From positions 35,230,001-35,294,000 of the forward strand of contig NC_056760.1 of NCBI RefSeq assembly GCF_018687715.1: DNA of 64,000 bases, written 5' to 3'. Both the position numbers and the translations under genes were made by a program. The first letter of the stretch is position 1; each line of letters opens with the position of its first letter. The notes beneath the pieces are model-generated. The model worked only from the letters and a program-made list of their open reading frames with translations. It had not been told where the DNA came from and searched no databases. This DNA is from Carya illinoinensis (lineage: Eukaryota; Streptophyta; Magnoliopsida; Fagales; Juglandaceae). Of the stretch, positions 1 through 12,803 are shown piece by piece.

Positions 1-642
1 AACTAATGTAAAAGTTACACACTTTTTTTTTTTAACAAAAAGTAGGATTTATTATTAAAAAATTAATTTATTCATATAAACTCTTATATGAATCATTTTT
101 TTTAATAAAAATACGAAACACTTATACACTCAATAAATATAAATATCATTTTTTTGTATAAAATTTGTTGACGCTTGTTAGAGACTAGAGAGAGGGAAAG
201 AGAGGAGAGAGTCAAAGACTTGAGGCGTTGCTTCATACATGGTTTCATTTGTAACTTTCTTTAGACCATAGAAAATTAGAAATGGCTCGATTACGCCCGA
301 GAGAGACTCACAAGTGCATTCTACCCGGCCTGGTCAATGCATCCTTAGGCAAATGAATAAATATTCTACCTATCATCACTACATATATTATATATATAAT
401 AAGAACGTTGATGCTGATAATAATAAGCATTCCAGATCTTTAATTACAACCATATTTATTACAACATTCATTTTATTCTCTATACATTAAATTATCAATT
501 GAAATCAATTTTTAAGGGAAGAAAAAAAAAATCAACAATTTATATATATGTGTGTGTGTGTGTGTGTATATATACACACAATGCAATCAAAACTTACAAT
601 GTCTTTTGTGTCTAGACAAGAATTATCCTTCTCATCAAGAGA
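1..642. other. AT-rich non-coding flank
   Basis: No credible coding frame is seen. The stretch has T and A runs, a GA-rich patch near 185-215 and a (TG)n tract near 548-567. It ends where the candidate Helitron 5' terminus begins. Confidence 0.5.
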
Positions 643-1430
643 TCTAAATATATAAAAGACTCTCTATTGTTCATTTTAAGACCTGTAAGTGCCTTTATAT
701 ATATATATATATATTATATCTCTTTTTGTTGGTCCCTGCCTATAATTTTTTTGTGAGTACTTGCTTTGAATAGGAAATTAATTTTGAGAAATATTTCATT
801 CAAGAATTTTGATATGTGATATCGATCTATGCTTTTTATAAGTTCCATTTTCATGGTATTTTTTCATTCCATGTGTTATTTTGTTATCTTCATTTCGTTG
901 TTGATTTAAAGTATAAATAATTTGGTTGTATGTATTTTTCAACATATGAATCAATGAAATTGTTTATAGCATTTAAAATGCATCATGGAGGTATGGATTT
1001 CGCATTAAGCAATTTTTATTTATTCATTTAGTTTTGGTTGTGTGGAACAGTATCTAACGTTTGGAAGAATCATTTGCTTCGTTAACATAATGAGAAATGG
1101 TAAGATTGTGTTAATAAATTATGTAGCATTTGTTGTGAAATAGTAATATTACTTTTTTAAAAGTTAAGTTTGGGGACTATTTTTTTAAGATAATAGAAAA
1201 CAACCAGCAAAGAATGTCCCGTATAAAGATTTACCAGAAGAGAAAATGAAGAACTCTGTAGAAAACAGAGAGAAAGATATGCTAAAAAAAAGGTATCTAG
1301 CAGCAATTCCATTCAGTTAAAAGATTTAACTTCATTTGGTGGTGATCAACTGACTAGATCAATTGATGAACCTTCAAATGATGATGTCCAACATATAAAC
1401 ATCATTGAAGACTTTACTGTTCTACAAAAG

Positions 1431-4400
1431 GTGTCAAAGAGACAACGAATTTTCCATGTTGATGCTAACATCGATGAATTGATTTCATCTCATGAAGTAT
1501 GTGTTCCTCCTGGTGTTAATGTCTGTGTGTTTGATTCAGAGACAACTTCATCATTAAACAATGTGACAGATCGTTCTAATTATCCGAGTGATTCTATGGA
1601 TTTTCTGACACGTAAATCAAGAAATACATACATAGATAAAACAACCGTTTCCAATCAGCTTCTGATTCAACAGGTTTTCCTGAAATTATTTTATCATCTT
1701 TCTTATTCAAACATCCTTATATTCTTTTTCATTGAAATTTGAAAACATTCTATTCAAATAGGCTCCATGTGTTGTTCGAGAATAGTCAAGTTTTGAAACA
1801 AATATACCGCCACCTTGTAGGGGTAAGAAACCAATATAATTATATTATTCATTCTTCTAATTCCATTATCAACTCTTACCACTCTTCCAGTAGTGTCCTT
1901 AGTCAGATCATTCAAAGAACAATCGACGAGTTTACACGTATTATCTTATATTCACTTTTGAACTCAATAGGTGAGAGGTATCGCCGCTCTGCTGGACTTA
2001 GACAATTATTACAAGTCGTGCCATCTGAAGCATATTTTTTGCCGTATGTGCCTTGTTGCAGACATTGTAAAGCAAAGCGATTCTATCATGAAACAAACGG
2101 ATTTTGTTGTGCTGATGGGACAATTTCTTTGGCTACAAATGCTATCCCTGATCAACTTTATGATCTTTTTACCTCCAACACAGATGAAACTGCGCATTTT
2201 AAGACCTATGTTCAGACTTATAATAATAAGTTTGCATTTACATCTTTTGGAATTAAATTCGATAGAGATCTTTGCAGACGGAATAGAGGAATTTATACCT
2301 TTCGAATTTAGGGACAGATCTATCACTATATAAATGATTTAATCCCTTTAAATGGTCGTCCATCTTATCTCCAATTGTATTTCTATGATACGGAGCATGA
2401 ATTAGAAAATCACATTTCTAATTCAGACAGAATGAATCCATCAATTATAGCTCAACTCATCGATATTCTTCGCATCAATCCATATTCTGTGTTTTTTCAG
2501 TCTCTTGGTGGTTTGCCAAATTTGGAAAATCAAGTAATCCATATAAGATCAGATGCTGATCTAGATCAACGTGTATTCAATGCCCCGACATTTTCATAAG
2601 TTGCAGCAATATGAGTTGAAAATGAAGATGCAGATCAGCTAGGAGGACGAGACATTTATGTCTTTAGTCATTTTGGTGGAAGTCATATAGTTCAATATTA
2701 TTTTTGTTGCTATGATCCACTTCAGTATCCATTGTTATTTCCTCTTAGCGATACTGGTTGGCATCAAGGCATTCAAAGGGTCAATAGAGGAAGCACATTA
2801 ACAAGTAATGAAACAACCCAATCAATAGATCCTCACCAATCAATGTCAGCAGAATAATTACTTAGAAGAGAACAGCGAGGTTATAGTGTAATCTTAATCT
2901 TCCCATTATGAATTTAGTTTGTAAACTTCCAATTTTGTAATATTTCATTCCCCTACAACTTTTGCAGCATTAAATAGAAAAAGGAATGATCCAATTGTTT
3001 CGTGCTGTGAATATTATTGTTACAAGTTACAAATCAGAAAAAATGTCAGATCAATTTTGTTATTGTCTAGTCGCCTATTACAACAATTTGTTGTTGATAC
3101 GTATGTTAAGATCGAGACGTTGAGATTAGATTATTTCCGCAGCAAACAACAACATATTCGATCTGAGTTATATCAAGGTATTGTTGATACCATTACACTT
3201 GGGGAAACTGATGCTTCAAATGTTGGAAAACAGATTATTCTGCCTTCGTCATTTATTGGGGTCTAAGAGATATGCGAAAAAGATATATGGAAACAATGGT
3301 TTTTTTTTAGCGTTATGGTAAACCAGACATTTTTTTAACAATGATGTGCAATCCAAACTGGCAAAAAATTTCAAATGAATTACGTCTGCATGAGGAGAGT
3401 CAAAATCGGTCTAATTTGGTTGCTCGGGTCTTTCGTGCAAAATTAGAATAATTAAAGGATCGATTATTCAAGCAGCAGATATTTGGAAAAGTCTCAGCAT
3501 ATGTTTATGTTATTGCACACCAAAAAAGAGGTCTTCCACATGTGCATTTTTTAATTATATTATAGAGAGATTGGAAACCTGAATCTTTTGATGAGATTGT
3601 ATCGGCAGAAATACCTGATAAAAATATAAATTTGCACTTGCATAATGCTGTTATCAAGCATATGATGCATGGACCATGTGGAGTGTTGAATCCAACAAAT
3701 GTTTGCATGAAAAAAAATGGTTGTTGCAAAAGCCAATATCCAAAAAGTTTTGCATCAAGTACGACTGTTGGAAATGATTGCTTCCCAATATATAAGCATT
3801 CTAACAATGGAATAACTATCAAAGTGAGAGGCCATAATTTGGATAACCGTTGGGTCGTTTCATATAATCCGTATTTATTTGCAACATTTGACTATCACAT
3901 TAATGCCGAGATTTGTTCTACGATAAAAGCAGTGAAATATCTTTATAAGTACATTTACAAGGGGCATGATCGTGTTACTTTCAATTTGATTTCCGAACAA
4001 AACAATTAACAAATTGATGAAATCCAACAATTCTAATCGGTCCGATGGATTGCTCCACCTGAAGCTATGTGGAGAATATACAGCTTCATTGTTAATGAAA
4101 TGTACCCAGCAGTATATAGCTTACATTTACATCTTGAGAATCAACACCAAGTAACTTTTCGAGCAAATGAAGACTTAATCAATGTTCTCAACTTTGATCG
4201 ATCTGAAAAATCAATGTTAACAGAATTCTTTGCATTAAACCGAGTAGATGAAAATGCCAGGACATTTTTGTACAAATAATTTCCAGAATTTTATGTTTGG
4301 AGCCAACAATACAAAGAGTGGACTCATCGGAAAAAAAAAAATTTGTTATAGGTCGAATTGTTATAGCAAATCCATTTGAAGGTGAGCGGTATTATCTGCG

Positions 4401-6260
4401 GATATTGCTAAATCGTGTAAGAGGACATTTGTCATTTGAAGATCTTAGGACAGTTGATGGTGTTGTGGCTCCAACATTTCGTGAGGTAGCAACTATGCAT
4501 GGTTTACTATAATGAGACAATAGCTTAGAAGATTGTTTACATGAAGTATCTCTATATCAAATGCCGTCCAGTTTGATGCAACTATTTTGGTTTATTGTAA
4601 TCCAACCAATCGAGAGAGCTTTGGGAATGTTTTGAGAAAGATATGTCAGTTGATTTTAGGTCGACTGAAAATTCTATGTTGAATGTAAGAATGCAAGTTT
4701 TGCGCTCAATCTCTTGTACACTTAAATCAATGGGGATAGACATTAATCCGTTCCATCTCCTTAATGACGACATTTGTTTTGATGAAGACCAACTCGAATC
4801 TAGGGAAATCGATGATGAATTGGCTATTGAAATTCCAGAAGAAAATATTGTTGCATCAGAAGCCCTTAATACGACATGTCTATAATTCAATTTTAGGAAA
4901 GGTTTTTTCTAATGAAGCTGCTACATTCTTTGTTGATGGCCCTGGTGGGACAGGGAAGACATTCCTGTACAAGGCACTTCTTGCCGCAATAAGATCAAGA
5001 AAATTAGTTGCACTTGCAACTGCTTCATCTGGTGTTGCTGCATCTATCCTTCCTAGAGGTCGAACAACACACTCGTGCTTTAAGATTCCACTAGAAACTG
5101 ATGAACATAACATGTGTTGTGTCAGTAAACTAAGTGCCCTCACAAAGTTACTACGTGTGGCAAGATTAATTATATGGGATGAGGCCCTTATGTTAAGAAA
5201 ACAACATATTGAAGCATTAGATAAAATGCTACGAGACATTAATGATTCAGAGTTAACATTCGGTGGAAAAGTTGTCGTTTTTTGTGAAAATTTTCGCTAG
5301 GTTTTACCTGTGGTTCATAAAGGAATAAGACAAGAATATGTTGACGCCAGTTTGGTTTCTTCTTACTTGTGGCTTACATTGATCAAGTTTCATTTGACTA
5401 AAAATATGCGAACAAGATTGGATCCAGTCTTTTCAGAATATGTGTTAGAATTAGGCAACGGAATGCCACGAATCACAGTTGATGAAATTATAAAAATTCC
5501 TGATGGCATGCTTGTTCCTTATGAAGATGACTGTACTTCTTTGGATCATTTAATAGATACTGTTTTCCATGATATTCATGAATATTTAATAAATATTTTA
5601 GTTATGATGAATCGGGCCATATTAACACCAAAGAACAGTTATGTTGATGAAATAAATGCATTACTAATTCATAGATTTCCTGGTGAGCTTAAACGATATT
5701 ATAGCTTTGATGAAGCAATAGATGCATCTGAACAATTAATTATGGAGGATTTTTTAAATATTCTAACCCCAAATGGACTTCCTCCTTATGAATTGTTACT
5801 GAAGATAAACTGTTCTATCATGCTGCTTAGAAACATTAATCCTTCAGAAGGACTATGCAACGGAACACGTCTAATTTGTCGGGATTTTGATCGAAATGTC
5901 ATTGATGCAGAAATCGCAGTTGAGCACCATAGCGGAAAAAAAGTCTTTATTCCAAGGATTCCATTCTTACCAAATGTTGATGAAAATGGTGGCTTCCCAT
6001 TCAAACGAACTCAATTCCCCATCATATTAAGTTTTGCAATGACTATAAATAAGTCACAAGGGCAAATATTGGATTTTGTTGAAATATATTTATCTCAACC
6101 TGTTTCCTCACATGGTCAATTATATGTGGCTTTATCAAGGACAAAGACTACATCTATAGTAAGGATTTTAATATGGCCAGTGTCAACTGAACTATCAGAA
6201 AAGAGCTGCACAAAAAATATTGTCTATATGGAATTATTAAGATTAGCATCTTCAGATTAA
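1431..6260 (+). pseudogene. Helitron Rep/PIF1-like helicase remnant
   Basis: This is the remnant of the Helitron transposase, an HUH endonuclease fused to a 5'-3' superfamily-1 helicase. The Rep part shows the HUH motif as PHVHF (HVH codons at 3539-3547) and the two-tyrosine motif in KYLYKYIYKG near 3934-3964. The N-terminal part near 2680-2780 carries a YDPLQYPLLFP stretch like plant Helitron proteins. The helicase part begins near 4880, with Walker A GPGGTGKT near 4938-4961, Walker B-like IIWDEA near 5170-5187, TINKSQGQ near 6043-6066 and VALSRTKT near 6127-6150. The frame is broken repeatedly, including stops near 2597, 3265, 4006, 4276, 4510, 4883 and 5298. Gaps between conserved blocks in the 5' half could also be introns. 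It cannot encode a full protein. Confidence 0.85.
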
Positions 6261-6470
6261 TGTTAAATGGGTAATGATTCAATTGTATAATTTCAGTTTA
6301 ATTACTTCAACAAAATTGCGCATTTAATAGAATTTTCTTTTCTGTATATTTAGTATTGTGTTTTTTAATTTATTATACTCTTCAATTCTCTTTGCAATTT
6401 TTTTTTTAATTTAGTATTGAGTTTACTATACTTACACATTTAATATCTTTGTATGTAAACAGCTTTCAAG

Positions 6471-8960
6471 GTGCGGACGGTTTATACATTGATAAAAGAT
6501 ATTACTCCAAGTACAAGAGATTGGAAAATCAAAATGATTGTGGCAAAGAAGTCACCCAAACGAACATGCCAATGCTCACCAGTGAAGTACCAAAGCCTAA
6601 CATTGATTGATCCAGAGGTATAGTATTTATTTCTATCTATTGTCTTTTATTTTTTTTAGTGGATTAAAAACTGATAAATGATTTTGTTATTTTTGCATTC
6701 TATCTATTAAGTTTTGTTTTTATTTTTTTACTACTAATTTGTTGGGTCTTTTGATGTTTGATTTTTTAAAGCTTTGGCTTCCTTATATAAATGTCGATGA
6801 TGTTCTATTAATTTAGTTATCTTCTTGTAATACATTTAAAAACAAAAATTTTACACATAACTCAAAACAATTTAAAATCAAAGAAAATCATTATACTCAA
6901 TTATTTATTACAATTTACTTTTTATAAATTATTCGTTACAATTTTTTATATTATGCAGGGAAATCGGCTGCAAACTACGATATTTGATAAGGATATTGAC
7001 TTGCGACAAGATACTTTGTACATTTTCCAATCAGTAATGCATATATGAAGCCATTGGATCCAAAGTATAGAATTGAAACCCATGAATATTAATGGATCTT
7101 GAATGCTAAAACGATAATTGAGGAAGTTCTTAAGGATGAAGGACAATTGGAGCCACTAAAGTATCAATTCATTCCGTTCAATGAATTAGATGCTTACAAG
7201 AATTCAATTACAGAAATAGGTAATTCACTATTTATTTTAGAATATTTAATTATCAATATATTAAAAATTTAAATCTTATTTGTCAGATATTTTAGCTATT
7301 ACAATCCAAATCAAGTCATGTAGAGAGATAATTTTAGCGCATGGACCAACAACTATTAAAGAGATATATGTTATCGATCAAAGGTAAAAATATTTTTTGG
7401 GTAGTTCACTCTTTTAGAATTATGTTTCAATTTTTATTTCTTGCATATTCTGCTAATTCTTTTGTTTATTCCAATTTTGTACCTTAAACCCCATATGTTT
7501 AACTATGTGGAGTCAATTTATGCAAGATGAATGTAAAAAAATCTCGAAAATAATTGAGACAAATCTAGTTATACTTGGAACAAAAATAAGAGTTGGTTCT
7601 TATAATGGTATTTTTAATAATTAACAATCTTATATTTTCTTTTATATTGTATATGCTTGCATTAATTATGATGTTTCTAATGAAGGATTATCTCTATCAT
7701 CACGTCTGAAAAGTAAATTTATGATCAATCCTATTATTCCTTAGACAACTTCATTGCAAGAGTGGTAATCATCACAAATAAGTCATTATTTGTTTAATAC
7801 AATTTGAATATTAAAATTTTCATATTTTTATTTCTTATGTTGTATTTGTTTTTATGAATTTTAAGAGCAGCGATTAATGATTTATTACTCAAGAGTATTG
7901 TTGCAAAAAGCTTGACATACCCATCTGCATCTCTATCTTCTGTTGGCATTCGGGAAATAATCAAGAATTGTGATGTTGCTGAGTTCATCAAAAGTTTGCA
8001 ACATATGGCGGTAAAATCCTATTCTTAGTAACAAATTCAAATATTTATACAATTAATTCTTCTAAAAAATTGTTTCTAATGTGATACAGAAAATAAAATT
8101 TTGGATAAAGGCGAAGATAATTGTGGTTGATTTGCGCCAAATATTTTTTTACATGTCATGTATTGGCTGTAATAAAGGAATTGGATATGATTACAATGAT
8201 AGATTCCTTTGTTACCATTGCAAACACTAAAACATTTCCCAACCACGGTATGTATCTTTCAAATTTTTTGTTTGATAATTTATGTAATAGATTTAATGTA
8301 TAGTTTTTATTGATTTTAACTTAAAATGATATTTCCAACAAATTTATAGCTGCCGAGCATATGTTGAACTCGATGATGGTACAAGAAGACTATTTGCTGT
8401 TATGTTTGGAGAAGTTGTAGAAAAAACATTCGGTTGTTCGGCAGTTGAACTTATGAATCATACTGGAGATGTACGTTTTCTTATTTTCTATCCGCTTTGC
8501 TGTTGCGAGTAGAAAAGTCTATCTCAAAATTTTTAACATATTTAATACATTATCTATAAATACATTGAGGTTTATATTAAAAAAAATTTTAAAAGTAAAT
8601 TATAACAAAAATTGTTGAAATTGATTTTTATATACTTGTCTATTATGTCAATTTTATTTTTATTTATAACATGCATAGTAATTTAATTAAAAACATTGCA
8701 TTCAAAAATTTGTGTTAATTTAGAAGACATAAATTTTCAGCATATAAAGTATTTAAATTTTTATTAATTATGCAATTATAATTAAAAATTTCCTTTGTAG
8801 GAATATTTGTCATATATAAAAAATCTTATGGCACAGGTTTTATAGAAAAGGTGGAAGATTGAACTTTTAGTAGACCTCAATCGACTCAACCAAAAGCAGT
8901 ACAAGAATTTCAATATCGTCTCTATTGATACTGTACAGGATAATACAAAATGATGGATCG
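6471..8960 (+). pseudogene. Helitron-borne RPA70-like single-strand binding remnant
   Basis: The segment follows the helicase on the same strand and has short coding blocks separated by AT-rich, intron-like stretches. The first block (6471-6620) encodes residues such as VYTLIKDITPSTRDWKIK, typical of plant replication protein A large-subunit OB folds. Later blocks near 6957-7220 and 7290-7380 continue OB-fold-like sequence. Near 8148-8225 one frame shows paired cysteines (SCIGC, then about 14 residues later CYHC), matching the zinc ribbon of the RPA C-terminal DNA-binding domain, followed at 8350-8470 by CRAYVELDDGTRRLFAVMFG-like sequence. RPA-like genes are known cargo of plant Helitrons and are thought to bind single-stranded transposition intermediates. 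Stops and lost splice signals suggest it is inactive. Confidence 0.7.
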
Positions 8961-9452
8961 GAGTAAAAATATCAAAGGACTCATATTTTGAACTAATGTT
9001 TTTGTTGGGCTTGAATTAAACTTATCGCAGGCAACTTTGCTAAAACTATCAATTTTATAAATATGTGTTGGACTATGTTATATTTTGAATTAATATTTTT
9101 GTTGGGCTTGTATTAAACTTCTCACATGAAACTTTGCTAAAACTATCGATATTATAAATATGTATTAGACTATGTCATATTTTAAACTAATATTTGTATC
9201 TTTTAATCTATACAAGCATGTAATTATTATACTATACTTAACTATCATTACCTTAAATATTTGCTAGATTTCACATTTTTTTTCATATGCTTTAAATTAT
9301 TGATTGAAATCAAATTTTTTTATGAAATATATACTCATTTTTTAAATAATTATTTCATTAAACTAGATAAACGTGCATTGCACATTGCTCCTACCTAATA
9401 ATATAAAAATCATATAAAAATATTTTATATAATATAAAGAAATTAATATATA

Positions 9453-9663
9453 GGAAAATTCTTTTTGTCATCCTCACACTTCACACACCACATTTATTTT
9501 AATTTTTTTTTCATTTTTTCTATGATAAATATATAGTGTGTAGATGATAAATAGAATAATTCAATTAGTTTAATAAGAATAAAATGAAATAAAAAATATA
9601 AAAAATAAAAAATAATATTTTAATATATAAAGTGTGTGGTGTGGGATGATGTGTAGCATTTCT
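9453..9663. mobile_element. MITE with imperfect terminal inverted repeats
   Basis: The left end (TCATCCTCACACTTCACACACCAC, read from about 9466) is mirrored on the right by GTGTGTGGTGTGGGATGATG near 9632-9651. The interior is AT-rich and non-coding, and the element is bordered by TA-rich sequence. Paralogous copy 2 lacks it. A related shorter copy lies at about 37095-37245. Confidence 0.65.
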
Positions 9664-9687
9664 TATATATATATATATATATATATA

Positions 9688-10657
9688 TCTTCTATATATA
9701 AAAAGTGTGTATGAAACGGAAAATCTTGTTTTAACGGTTTTTCTTGTTTTTCTGTTAAAATTAACACCGTTTGTTTTAACGGTTTGGCACATAAAATGAA
9801 AACATAAATGTTGAGAAAGATAACATTCAATGTTGTTATATGATTTATTAATCTCAATAATTATAATACTTAATAGTTTATATAATAATAAGTAATTAAA
9901 GATTAGTTATTATATTTTTCTCTTTCTCCTTAACATATACACGTGTATTAGGTGCATAAGACGTGAATCTCTAAGTATAATATACGTGTATTATACGTTT
10001 CATTAACTCAGATTATTGAGTATTCCAAATTTAAAAATCTCATATAATATATAATACAAGTGTGTTTAATCAAAGTGTTTTTTTTCCCCATGGTAGTAGG
10101 ACGTAGCTTCCGCTAAGCCATATTCCATACGTGGGCTTGCTATGATAGGCACGTGACAAAGGCCGTGATCCTTGAGCTAATCAAGAAAGAGTAAATTCGG
10201 CCAACAATTTCAAAATATATTTTATGATTTATATATATGCTATATATAGAAAATATTATACCACAAATTTTATATAAAAAGATTATGTTTTAACTTTATG
10301 TTGTCCCTGATCGACTCAACCAACAGCAAAATAAGAATTTCACTGTTGTCTCTATTGATTGTCTACAGAATGACATAAATTGATGAATTATAATACAAAC
10401 ATCAAACGACACATATTTTGAATTACCGTTTGTGTTAGACTTTTATTAAATTTTTCGTATACATCTTTGCTAAAATTATAGATGTTATAAACATATATTG
10501 GATTATATGATACTTTGAACTAATTTTTTTATTTTCTCCAATATGCCTTAAATTATTAAGTGACATCAATAATTTTTATAAAATATATATATTATTTTTT
10601 ACAAATAATCATTTCATAAAATTAAACAAACGTGCTTTGCACGTTACTCCCACCTAA
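9688..10657 (+). mobile_element. Non-autonomous Helitron, 970 bp
   Basis: The element begins TCTTCTATATATAAAAAG, preceded by A, and ends CTAA (10654-10657) followed by T. Eight bases before the CTAA there is a perfect 7-bp hairpin, AACGTGC-TTT-GCACGTT (10629-10645). These are the diagnostic Helitron ends. Its last 370 bp resemble 8870-9398 of the larger Helitron (shared CGACTCAACCAA, CTCTATTGAT and the hairpin), so it belongs to the same family. It lies within a (TA)n tract (9664-9687 and 10658-10681) that is intact in the paralogous copy at 31507-31533. No coding capacity is seen. Confidence 0.8.
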
Positions 10658-10859
10658 TATATATATATATATATATATATATGTGTACACTGATATAATC
10701 CAGTTCGGTGCGGTGTTAAAAAAAAAAAAATCGAAACGGAATTGATTTTGGTTAATTAAAAATAAAATGGATATCAAACCCAATCAAATCCGATACTGGA
10801 CGAAACCTACCAACTCGATCCGATCCGGTTTTCCGATTTCATCCTACCTGTGAATCGAG

Positions 10860-11065
10860 CTAGCAGGATCCGAAGACAAATTTCAGGGTTTAAGAACCCT
10901 AGATCCTCTTTCAAGCTCCAAGCTTTGCCGAAAATCAAGATTTCTGGCCGAACTCTTTCAATCGTCAAAGTTACATCTCGGCGTTGAAGATCTAGGGGCT
11001 TGGCCTCTGTTCATCATTTTCAGATACCACGCATTATATACCAGTTTTCCTCATATCTGTGTATT

Positions 11066-11101
<36 letters not shown>

Positions 11102-11891
11102 TTCAAAGGTCATCAAACAGAAAAAAGAAAGAGCATGACGATCGATTACAAATCCCCGCATTTCCCGCCCTCCATCTACAAGGTGAATTTAATCTGTTCC
11201 ACTGAAATTATTTGGATTTTTTTATGAATAATGGACAATGTTGTTTGATTTTGAGATTGAACTTTGATTCCGATTGTGATGGGCTTTAGAATTTGGGATG
11301 AATTTCGATTTTGTGATTAATTTTGGTTTTGATGCGTTCGTTTGTGCAAATGCTACCCTTGTAGATGAATTTTTCTTAGATAGAGGATGTTTCAATGGGA
11401 ATCAAAATGGGGCGTACTAATCTGGTTGTGGCAACAGAGATGGGCATGCGCTCATACTCGTTATAATGGATTTCATTCTCGAGATTATGGTTTCACTGGT
11501 TCCAACCATGTCATTCTGAATCTTTTCTTTCACAAAAATGTCTTCATGTACGCTTATTTTACAAGCAATGCTTATTGGAAGAATTAAAATACAAGAAGCC
11601 AAGCTGCTGATTCAAGTGAAGAAGTGTGTCTCTTTTATTTTTCAGTTATGCATTGAATTCATTTATTAAGTATGACCTTTACACACACAAATATATATGA
11701 TTCGTATCCCAAATGGTACACCTTCTGTGAGAACAGCAACATATATAATGATATACTTCTTCTGTAGGTCTGCTGCATATTGCAAGATCACAGTCTGTGA
11801 GAAAAGGATTTATGTAACCTAGGATGATATTATTCTTGCTGAAAAAATTGACCTCAAGGATTTAGGTTTGCAATTGAACGAGTAGATAGAA
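10860..11891 (+). other. PIG-C copy 1: 5' leader with intron
   Basis: The probable transcribed leader includes a (CT)n tract near 11069-11097, a short upstream ORF starting at ATG 11137, and a leader intron with donor AAG|GTGAAT (after 11182) and acceptor TCTGTAG (ending 11767). Exon 2 then runs into the CDS start at 11892. The same splice signals are kept in copy 2. A conserved block at about 11380-11625 inside the intron could be an alternative leader exon. The transcription start cannot be fixed from sequence. Confidence 0.5.
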
Positions 11892-12803
11892 ATGGATAAC
11901 GGCGTTGCTGAAAACTCGTCTCCAACTCGACCCAAATGGAGAAAAGTGGCATATGGAGGGATGCAGCCTGGTTTTGATGACAATCACACTGATGAATCTT
12001 TCCTTGAAGATATAGTCATGAATGCCAATGTTGTGAAACGGGACATGCTAAAAGTGATGCAAGACTCGGTTTCCATCTCTGAATATCTATGCATTGTTGC
12101 CCTTGTGGGCTTGGTTTGGACCTACACTCTAAGATCAACTCTTGATGAAACTTCCCTTTTGTATCTTGATGTCAGTCTTCTTGGATCAGGTTTTCTACTT
12201 CTCCTTTTAACTGAAGAAATGCTTTCAGTCAATCTTCTCTTGCATTATTTACTTAACGTTTTCTTTTTCACAACTGGATTATACGTTTTGGCTCCCATCT
12301 ACCAAACTCTAACAAGATCCATTAGCTCAGATTCCATCTGGGCAGTAACTGTTCCACTCCTCATGCTTCATCTATTCCTTCACGACTACTCAGGATCAAC
12401 TGTTAGAGCTCCAGGGGCTCTGAATAATCCAACATTGACCAGTTGCATTTCTTTAAATGCCTCGATAGTGGCCTCGGTTTTCATTGCTTCTCGCCTCCCA
12501 TCAAGTATACATGTTTTTGCAATCATGCTATTCTCCTTACAAGTATTCCTTTTTGCTCCACTGATCACTTACTGTATCAAAAAGTACTCCTTCCGCTTGC
12601 ATCTTTGCTTTGCTTTCAGTTTGATGGCCATGACCTTGGCTTTTGTTTATACACTCCACAGGCTACTTTTTGTGCTACTGTTGGGTTTATTGGTTTTTGT
12701 GACTGTGGTATGTCCTTATTGGCTTATACGACTTCAAGAATACAAGTTTGAGATCAATGGCCCTTGGGATGAGGCTAAGCTTTGTTTTGCCGTAACAGAT
12801 TAA
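11892..12803 (+). CDS. PIGC: PIG-C / GPI2, GPI-GlcNAc transferase subunit C (copy 1)
   Basis: The 303-residue product is a multi-pass ER membrane protein, a non-catalytic subunit of the complex that transfers N-acetylglucosamine to phosphatidylinositol, the first step of GPI-anchor synthesis. Family marks are the N-terminal WRKVAYGG...[18 protein letters not shown] region (about 17-42), the central [16 protein letters not shown] segment (about 140-152), the [19 protein letters not shown] segment (about 184-202) and the C-terminal PYWLIRLQ...INGPWDEA signature (GPWDEA near 290). About eight hydrophobic segments lie between residues 60 and 285. The CDS is a single exon. An in-frame stop (TAG) lies just upstream of ATG 11892, which fixes the start. 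The length fits the family. Confidence 0.93.
   Translation: MDNGVAENSSPTRPKWRKVAYGGMQPGFDDNHTDESFLEDIVMNANVVKRDMLKVMQDSVSISEYLCIVALVGLVWTYTLRSTLDETSLLYLDVSLLGSGFLLLLLTEEMLSVNLLLHYLLNVFFFTTGLYVLAPIYQTLTRSISSDSIWAVTVPLLMLHLFLHDYSGSTVRAPGALNNPTLTSCISLNASIVASVFIASRLPSSIHVFAIMLFSLQVFLFAPLITYCIKKYSFRLHLCFAFSLMAMTLAFVYTLHRLLFVLLLGLLVFVTVVCPYWLIRLQEYKFEINGPWDEAKLCFAVTD

Larger units (their letters stand above)
643..9398 (+). mobile_element. Helitron, autonomous-type, decayed
   Basis: This is a rolling-circle DNA transposon of about 8.76 kb. The 3' end is well supported: a short hairpin (GTGCA/TGCAC, 9373-9383) is followed by CTAA at 9395-9398 and a T at 9399, as Helitrons require (CTRR end, insertion between A and T). 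The 5' end is a candidate: TCTAAATATATAAAAG at 643, preceded by an A at 642, resembles plant Helitron left ends. Inside, in order, are Rep, PIF1-like helicase and RPA-like coding remnants, which is the usual plant Helitron gene order. Many stops and frameshifts show it is no longer autonomous. The left boundary is the least certain point. Confidence 0.75.

Noticed and set aside
1431..1742. Separate small gene
   Set aside because: It begins at GTG and its sequence fits the N-terminal part of the Helitron protein.
9565..9857. Minus-strand open frames rich in Ile/Tyr
   Set aside because: They run through a (TA)n microsatellite and the ends of a MITE and a Helitron.
11387..11602. Open frames on both strands conserved in both PIG-C copies
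   Set aside because: Conservation is explained by the recent duplication. The minus-strand frame starts at TTG, not ATG.
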